This document shows, in pieces, positions 57,468 through 64,000 of a stretch of 64,000 bases of DNA. Source of the stretch: Halicephalobus mephisto (Eukaryota; Nematoda; Chromadorea; Rhabditida; Panagrolaimidae); contig SWDT01000001.1 of NCBI GenBank assembly GCA_009193035.1, positions 992,001 to 1,056,000 on the forward strand, read 5' to 3'. A program made the translations under genes and the position numbers. Below the pieces are notes generated by a model. It searched no databases. It was not told the DNA's origin and saw only the letters and a program-made list of their open reading frames with translations. Position 1 is the stretch's first letter; each line of letters opens with the position of its first letter.

Positions 57468-59838
57468 TCACAATCCATTGTCTTCGTCTTGATCATCATT
57501 GGATATCAGCATTTTCTCGAATTCGTCCAACTCAGTCGAACTCGATCTTTCAATGTACCGATGAACTCTGTAAATTTAAAAATAAAAAATATCAAAAATA
57601 TAAACTCACGTTCCATCCGAAGAGAAGAATCTTCTGTTGGATCCAGTGGGCCAGAAAATGTGAACAAGACACGTTATAGCAACGAAATTTGCGAATGTTG
57701 AAATGGCTAAAAATTAAATAAATTTTAAAAATTAATAGTTTCATAAATTTACCAAGAACTATTTTCAGTCGCCAAAGCTCCGAGATCATTGTGGAGATAA
57801 GCCCTAATCCAAGAAGATAAACAAACCACACCATATATGCAGCACCGAAATGAACCAAAAACACTGCTCTATCTTCCCATTCTTCTCTGAAATAATTATT
57901 TTATAATTTATAACAAAATTTAAAATTACCGTAGAACAGTTTTCTTTATTTCAAACAAGAACCAAGCTCCCTGAATTAGTCGAAGGGCAACAATTCCACG
58001 ACTAGACAGAAAATTGAACCCATTAGAAAGCCAATCCTTCTGAGCATTAATCTGAAATTTAATTTATAATTGTCGGGACTTCAGTATTCTATTTTACAAA
58101 ACTTTACAGTCAGAATTCAAAGTTAAAATTTGGATTTTCCGTGTCAGGACAGATTCCCAAGTCATGTTTGGATTCGAAAATTCAAATATTAAGTTCTAAC
58201 TATCAATTTGGATAAAATAATTTTCTAAAATAGAAGAATCCGTGAATACTGTCTCAGTGCGAAAAGTTCAAATTTAAACTTCGGATTCAGAGTTCTAATT
58301 TTGATGATAAAAAATTTGGACTTTCCGTGTTAAGACACAACTCGTAAGTCAAGTCTAGATTAAGTAAAGTTAAATGAGATAAAGTACGGCTTTTTGAAAT
58401 ACAAAAATCTGCAGTTTTTTTACTCGAAAAATTCAAATTCCAACTTTGATAAAACGAAACAGCTTTTGTTGCAGTTCAGGTGTCTTCTCCGACCGCAGGT
58501 CCCAGCGCGATTACAGTAACAACACGAGGGCGTTAGTGCTATGCTGTTTTGTGGGATTATGCTTCTCTGTATGTTATAGTATTCTTCTAAATAAAAACCA
58601 CTTCGTCCTCTTCTATTCTTCTGCAGTACTCACATTGAAGTCACAACAATAATAAATGTAAAGTAATTCAAAAAACTTACAAATTCATAAACGAAGAGCG
58701 TAACGTGGATCACGGATATTAGAATCCATATATATTTCACTCGATTGGTAAAAGCACCTCTTTGATTCAATGACCAACCTCTGGACAATAAAATTAGCAA
58801 CAAACACAACAGACAAACAGCAAATACTCGCATTAACTGAAATTTTGGATTAATTTGGATTAAAATTAAAATAAAACTTACTTCACCAACAAACATGAAA
58901 ATAACAGTTCCTTGTCCAAACAAGGCGAAAATTATTGTATCAGTTGATTGTAGGATTAGAGCACCCGTCTTTAATCCGATAATGTAGTTCAAAATTCTCT
59001 GACGTTGTGGCAATCTGCTTCGCTTCGTGATTGAAGCTGCCCGTAATTGACAAAGAGCAAGAACAATGTACATTTGGAGAGCAAACATATAAATATGGGC
59101 AATTTCTTGTTCTTCGAAACTGAATTGCTTTAGAAAAACATCACCGTTGAAGTTTGGATTTCCGTTGACCAACCAAAGATCGTAGTGGACACCGTAATCC
59201 CGAAGTGATGAAGTCCATGTACAGTTTTCCGTGAGAGAACACGCAGTAAACACGACGTACCAATATTGAGGAGATATGGGTTCTTCGATTCGGAACGTAA
59301 ATTGATGACCAGGAACGACGAGAGATGGTTTGTCTTCTTCGGAACAGAGCTGGTTTTTCGGACATGGAATCCACCTCATCAAATCACTCCTTTTTCCGGC
59401 AGTTAAACACTTTTGTTCGAACGCAAATTGACTGATATTCTGAAGATGTCCGTATATCCACAATGAATAAGAAAAAAACTGACCGCTAACATCGTTCCGC
59501 AAGCGACAGGATACATAGAATCAGCAATCATGGATTCGATCATGGACTCCGGCACGATGAACATACTTGCACGATCTGGAAGTAAATTACATCGAAAATG
59601 AAATAAAGTTAACCAGAAAATTACTTTTTTCATTGATAGAAGTAGTTTTTTCGTCGGCCAAAGTGACGTTGCCGTAGATGAACGTCTTCGTGTTCTCTTT
59701 GTTCAATGAATTCATTTGGTGGACCCCAAACTTGGACACTACATGGACTGCTTCGTTTATACTCCATGTTCCCTTCAAGTGAACAGCAACTACTAGAGAT
59801 ATATGCCACAAGAGAAATATGAGCACGCCAAACTGCAT
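57468..59838 (-). CDS. GPR180/TMEM145-family (intimal-thickness-receptor-like) seven-TM protein
   Basis: ATG 59838 begins a signal peptide (MQFGVLIFLLWHISLVVAV) and a lumenal domain with VHLKGTW and FIYGNVT. Cysteine-bearing segments follow (KCLTAGKRSDLMRWIPCPKN, CSLTENCTW). A seven-transmembrane core then starts with IYMFALQMYIVLALCQLRAA and continues through VKYIWILISVIHVTLFVYEF and HFGAAYMVWFVYLLGLGLIS. The short cytoplasmic tail ends in DDQDEDNGL at a TGA. The GOLD-like lumenal domain plus seven helices is the family architecture (Pfam rhodopsin-like GPCR transmembrane type). An intron near 58060-58670 is enlarged by repeat DNA. Molecular function is poorly defined even in mammals. Confidence 0.8.
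58285..58440. repeat. Dispersed repeat copy inside an intron
   Basis: This copy matches 40641-40790: ATTCAGAGTTCTAATTTTGA, GTGTTAAGACACAACTCGTA, AGTTAAATGAGATAAAGTAC and CAAAAATCTGCAG in the same order. It sits within the intron of the GPR180/TMEM145-like gene. Confidence 0.85.
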
Positions 59839-61304
59839 GGATTTACGGTTTTTTGAAGGAATAATTTATCTTGTACAATGATCATTCAGTCACAGGATGG
59901 AGATTCATATATTAATATTGATCAAGGTATTCCTAAAAATAAAAAAAATATTATAAACAAGTAGTGAATTAATTTAAAAAAATAAAACAAAGGAAACTAA
60001 AGATCCCGATTCGGAGTGATGTGGATGTGGACGTTAGGCACGAAAAGCCAAATATTTCCATATATTTCTAATTCGATAAGTTTTGTTTTTTTTGGAAATA
60101 AAAAACCATTTTCAATTTAAAAAAATACTTTCAATTTTTATAATTTTAAATAATCAAATAATAGGTTCATTTGTGATATTCTCGAAAAATAAATATTCCA
60201 TATTTCTTTAATAAAAAAAATGCATTTTTTTAAAAAGTAAGATTTCGAAATTTTGGATGAATTTGAGAAATCTGAAATCCTACTTACTAGAAATATCGTG
60301 GATAGTTAGTCTTTTTGATAATTATTTTCTTAAAGATTTGAAAAGTCAACATAGATCCTGGGACGGGATCAAGAGCAAAGATGGCCTTCCAAAGTTGGAT
60401 ATCTCGACGAAATCCAATCTTAATCCTAAAATTACAGCCAAATTTGATAATTTCAGATTTTTTAAAGGCTTTCTGAATTCCATTGTTTTTTCAACAAAGA
60501 TATTATCATCGATGTAAAAAGTAAAAATCTAGTTGTTGAAGTACTTCTGGTTGAGCAAACAAGCCACCATTAGAATGAACATCCGGATCGAGTTGCGAAA
60601 TTAGACTTTTCATTCAAGTTTAAAGGACTTCAAAATGAAGATTACCAAGGACCAGTGCCAAAGTCGAATTATTTCGATTCGAAAATTGAAGAATCCGAAT
60701 TCTAGCGACTTCGATTTTCTGAAATGCGTGTTTTTGTTACATATGCGGTTTAAAGATAAAGCTTCTGTGATAAAAATTGTAAAAAACAAAGTTCCCCTAA
60801 ATGATTAAAAAACAATGTTAAATTTCCGTTATTAAAACCATCAAAATTGAAGAAGTTTGAGTTCGAAAATCGAGAAATTTGAACCGAATCAGAAAATTGA
60901 AAAGTTGGAATTTAAAAAAATCGACAACTCTGTCCATGACCTATACCACTCTCCTCATCAGTCAATTACCACTCAAACCCTCGGTCAATCCTTCATTATG
61001 CAGTGAGGAAATCAGGATTAGTTCATGGAATTGAATTTCATCGTTATCGATCTTAAAAATCTACAAATTCGAGAATGACTAGTTTGGTCGGATTTCAAAA
61101 TCAATCCGGATTTCCATTATTCTAGTAACTATGACATATGAAAAATCCGAATTTCTCATTTTCGATATCTACCGACTCCCAACCCCGTCAGGTCGTCCAA
61201 TTACTGTAGGAATTCTCTAATTGAAATTTTAAAACAGAAAAGTTCGAAATTTTTATGAGAAATATTTTAACAATATCCTATTTTTCCTATCACTAGGCAA
61301 AACA
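59839..61304. other. Intergenic AT-rich region
   Basis: About 1.5 kb between two minus-strand genes. A frame at 60257-60517 on the plus strand has no recognisable features. Fragments such as AAAATTGAAGAATCCGAATT (60685 region) are low-complexity. I see nothing definable. Confidence 0.45.
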
Positions 61305-62566
61305 TTATCCACTTGCACTATTAGTAGTTTCTTCTTCGTCCTCGGGAACATGGATCTCATCTCTTTTAATCCTGAAGAGGATATTTGTATTCGAGAAGTT
61401 AGGGTTCATCTCGGTCAGGTGATTAACCCATCGAACAGCCATCGGTTCCGTGGGGTGTTCGAAGACGGCTAATCCGAGAATGGTTTCATCTCGTTGTTGA
61501 TGGACATTCCTCTCGACAAAGGCCGTACTGGCAAATACTCGTTCAGCGAAGTTTCTTGTGTCATAAATGTTCCGTTGATCTTCAAATTCCTCGAAATCAA
61601 CATCCTCCGGAGGAGCTGTCAAGGTAAAATATTGAACCCGTCGGTCCATAACGTACACCAAATTAGGACCATCGACATAGAGAGTCGTTTTCTCTGGTAA
61701 TAAAGCAGTTAGTCGTTTCTGTAAAGGGCTCTGAGCACTGACAATCCAAGAGGACGCTTCTTTCCCTGTAGACAAGTCAAGACTGCCGTCCGTTGTCTTC
61801 ACCAAGGTGAAGGTTGTTCCCGGATCTCTGCACATCATCTTCAGAGCAATCTTTGCCAACTGAGCATCGTCTAATTTCTGGTTCTCGACGTGTCTCCGAT
61901 CGAGGTACTTGTTCGTGTGCTTGAGCTTTGGCATCCAGTAAAGCATCCTTTTGATTTTCCGAGTTGCAAAGTTCCATTCGCCGAAAGCATTAGCAACGAT
62001 ATCGTGTACTTCCTTGTCTGGTTGCACCCCATTCCACTCCATCTCATCCAAGATCTTCACACAGCAATTTTGTTGAAGAGGATAATGTAAGGAGATTTTC
62101 TGAAAGTTCCATATATCGATTCCGACCATGACCCAAAACGAACCTGCCAGATGTTGTTCGGGATCAATGGACCTTTGGGAAATACTTTTAATAGCGATTT
62201 GTACGTATCTAGATCCTTGTGCAAGTTGTATTCTTTCAAGTACTTCAATGCTGTGTTCAGGAACTCCACATGACCCAGTGTCCGCATCCGGTTGTGTTGG
62301 AACAGTTCTAAAACACGAAATTATCCAGATCATATGTAACATCACTTGCCGACAGCATAATTGAAGGTAGCTTTGTTCCTGTCACCTTTAGGGATTTTCC
62401 GAAACTGCTCGTCGATGTGGGAAAATTCAAGATCTTTTTCCGTCGGTCGTGGAGGATCTGACGAATATCTGCATCTTAAAAGACGTGAAACTTGGGAAAT
62501 CGACGATGGAGAACATAATACAGAACAATTTGAACGTGAACATAACCGAATACCTATACTATTCAT
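61305..62566 (-). CDS. ECSIT: ECSIT, mitochondrial complex I assembly factor
   Basis: ECSIT is a mitochondrial complex I assembly factor, also named for a Toll-signalling role in animals. Exons 62350-62566, 62144-62307 and 61305-62099 give 391 aa. The N-terminus is Arg/Ser-rich without acids for about 40 residues (MNSIGIRLCSRSNC), a mitochondrial presequence. Family blocks: KATFNYAVELF, LGHVEFLNTALKYLKEY, VFPKGPLIPNNIWQ, HYPLQQNCCVKILDEMEWNG, and the C-terminal VRWVNHLTEMNPNFSNTNILFR. A TTTTCAG lies two bases upstream of the ATG. The first intron is placed as GC-AG (donor G, then GCAAGT), because the nearby GT shifts out of the conserved frame. Confidence 0.9.
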
Positions 62567-64000
62567 AGCTGAAAACAAAAAACGAAAATAACGAAAATCG
62601 TCGAGTTTTCTTTCGTGTCAAGACAATCAGCTTGATCTCCCGCTTTTGTAGGCTTCCAAAAAAGTAATTTTTTAAAATAACAAATTGTAATTAATTTTAT
62701 TTATTAAAATTAAGTGTTATTAAAAAAACGAATATGCGTGATTTACAGTTATTATATAAATCAAGAATTAAGTAAATTTAATCACTATCGTGGCCTAAAA
62801 ATTCATTCATTAACGACATTGAATAAAAACATCAAAAGATTATTTAAAAACACTGAATATAAATACTTTCTAGATGCTATGGATCTTCGGTTATTTAATA
62901 ATTTGTGATTTTTGGTTCTTAGATTTCACAGATACGAAATCTAAAATTTCATATATCGACATTTATAAAATAACTAATCTCGTCATATCCTGCTTTTAAG
63001 GTTATATCCAACAAACTTATACCTTTCATCTTCATGTAGAAAAAGATATTCATGACCTTGATGCTGTGTTTTTGGAACAATTTCAAGATTTCGAAGAACA
63101 GGAAGTGGTTATGAAATTCGGCAAAAAGAGAAATTTGCTTTCCATATCCATGATAGCAAACTAGAAACGTCAAGAAAACAAAGAACCTGTTAGGGACGGG
63201 ATGAAGAGATTTTTCCTAACAAAACTCCTTTGAAAAAACAGAAATGGTTCAACCGCAAGTTGGCACGGATGATGGTCTCACTTTTAACAGTTTTCAGTGA
63301 ATTTCAAGTATTTTTAAAATTCTTTTATATTTGATGAATAACAAAATATATGAAATGCATTAAAAAGTTGAAAAATAATTTAAATTATTAAATTTTATAT
63401 AAAAATATCGAATGTGAAGCGGAGCACTGCGCGAGTCGAGATCGAACGACCAGTCAGAAAGCTGCCAACTGGCAAAAAACAAGCCAGATAATCCTTTTCT
63501 GTAGGACGTTCTTGAAAGTTAAAAAAATTATTTTCAATATTTTTGATTTTTTAAATTTGATTAATGAGAAATAAATTTTTCCGATGGAAAATTCAAGGAA
63601 TAATTTTATTAGTAATATGATTTGTCAGATTTCTTGATGAATGTGTTTCTTCCGATTTGAGATACAGTAACTTTACAGTTTCTTAATCAAAGAAAAATGA
63701 GTTTTAAATTTTTGATTTATGTGTTTTAAGACACTGTATCTGATAGACCGGATATCCATGACAGTACCGGTCGGGAGGGGCTTACAGTACTGGTGGGGAG
63801 GGGCTTACAGTACCGGTCGGGAGGGCTTGAGTAAATATTGTACATCAGCCGCGGTGGCCATCGGTTTGACGTGCAGTCGAGGAAGTGCGCGATGGGTTGT
63901 GGAACTCGGAGGAATGAAAGGAATGTCTTTCAACCTCCCCCGACTCCTCTCGGCAAACTCATCCTAGATAGAATAAAAGGCCCAAATTTATTGTGGAAAA
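62567..64000. other. Intergenic region to the right edge
   Basis: About 1.4 kb. A minus-strand frame at 62949-63173 with GISLLDITLKAGYDEISYF faintly resembles an ankyrin-type repeat but lacks a gene structure. A short GC-richer tandem repeat lies at 63763-63830. No gene is supported. Confidence 0.4.
63763..63830. repeat. Tandem repeat, three units of about 24 bp
   Basis: CAGTACCGGTCGGGAGGGGC, then CAGTACTGGTGGGGAGGGGC, then CAGTACCGGTCGGGAGGGC occur in a row, separated by TTA. It is G-rich on the plus strand. Confidence 0.8.

Noticed and set aside
61305..62345. Continuous 346-codon frame through the ECSIT introns
   Set aside because: Its first 90 codons read the conserved ECSIT exon 2 in the wrong frame; the spliced model with the family motifs is preferred.
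62949..63173. Minus-strand frame with an ankyrin-like phrase
   Set aside because: The resemblance is short, there is no gene structure around it, and the composition is AT-driven; at most a decayed fragment.
63415..63485. tRNA-like segment with GAGATCGAACGACC on the plus strand
   Set aside because: A T-arm-like stem can be drawn on the minus strand, but no acceptor, D or anticodon arms pair properly.
1..64000. CRISPR arrays, bacterial operons, insertion sequences or viral genes
   Set aside because: Tandem repeats here lack regular unique spacers, genes are intron-rich nematode genes, and no transposase, integrase or viral coding sequence was seen.

Overview
The window is nuclear DNA of a free-living-type (rhabditid-like) nematode. 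The evidence is the gene content together with the gene structure: many very short introns of about 40-60 nt ending in TTTCAG, TTTCAG or similar acceptors just upstream of several start codons (as expected for spliced-leader trans-splicing), and nematode-specific genes such as elt-1, daf-4, an ABF defensin and an srh/sri-type chemoreceptor. The species cannot be named from the sequence alone.

Layout. 1-7224 (minus): pezo-1, a Piezo mechanosensitive channel cut by the left edge. 7782-12996 (plus): a short bestrophin, a Rho-family GTPase that has lost its G3 motif and CAAX tail, and an unrecognised AT-hook protein. 14217-17549 (minus): the two-finger GATA factor elt-1, with a long intron carrying a direct duplication and about 3.6 kb of upstream DNA containing a GATA-site cluster. 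21173-23341 (minus): daf-4, the type II TGF-beta receptor. 24152-34174 (plus): a very large (about 3144 aa) protein with MED1-family homology. 34507-37553 (plus): procollagen galactosyltransferase and an STK16-type kinase, 164 bp apart and possibly an operon. 38607-39680 (plus): an intronless chemoreceptor. 41807-44728 (minus): a coiled-coil protein.

47321-49160 (plus): an ABF defensin gene and a cysteine-rich secreted protein, with a strong hairpin between them. 49491-52068 (minus): a small secreted protein and the chaperonin subunit cct-8. 52452-53623 (plus): a short Wee1/Myt1-family kinase whose promoter, shared with cct-8, has a perfect E2F-type palindrome. 54350-62566 (minus): a galanin/allatostatin-like neuropeptide receptor, a GPR180/TMEM145-family membrane protein and mitochondrial ECSIT. 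The rest is AT-rich intergenic DNA with several tandem and dispersed repeat families.

The genes do not form one pathway. They are ordinary nematode housekeeping, signalling and developmental genes. The most unusual signals are the degenerate Rho protein; a recurring palindromic motif (about TTGATATATGAA) in 5'-proximal introns of unrelated genes; four inferred GC-AG introns, three with GCAAGT donors; a 110-nt near-perfect hairpin between two secreted-protein genes; and an unusually large MED1-like protein. All exon models are manual, made from splice signals, reading phase and remembered family features; no search was run.
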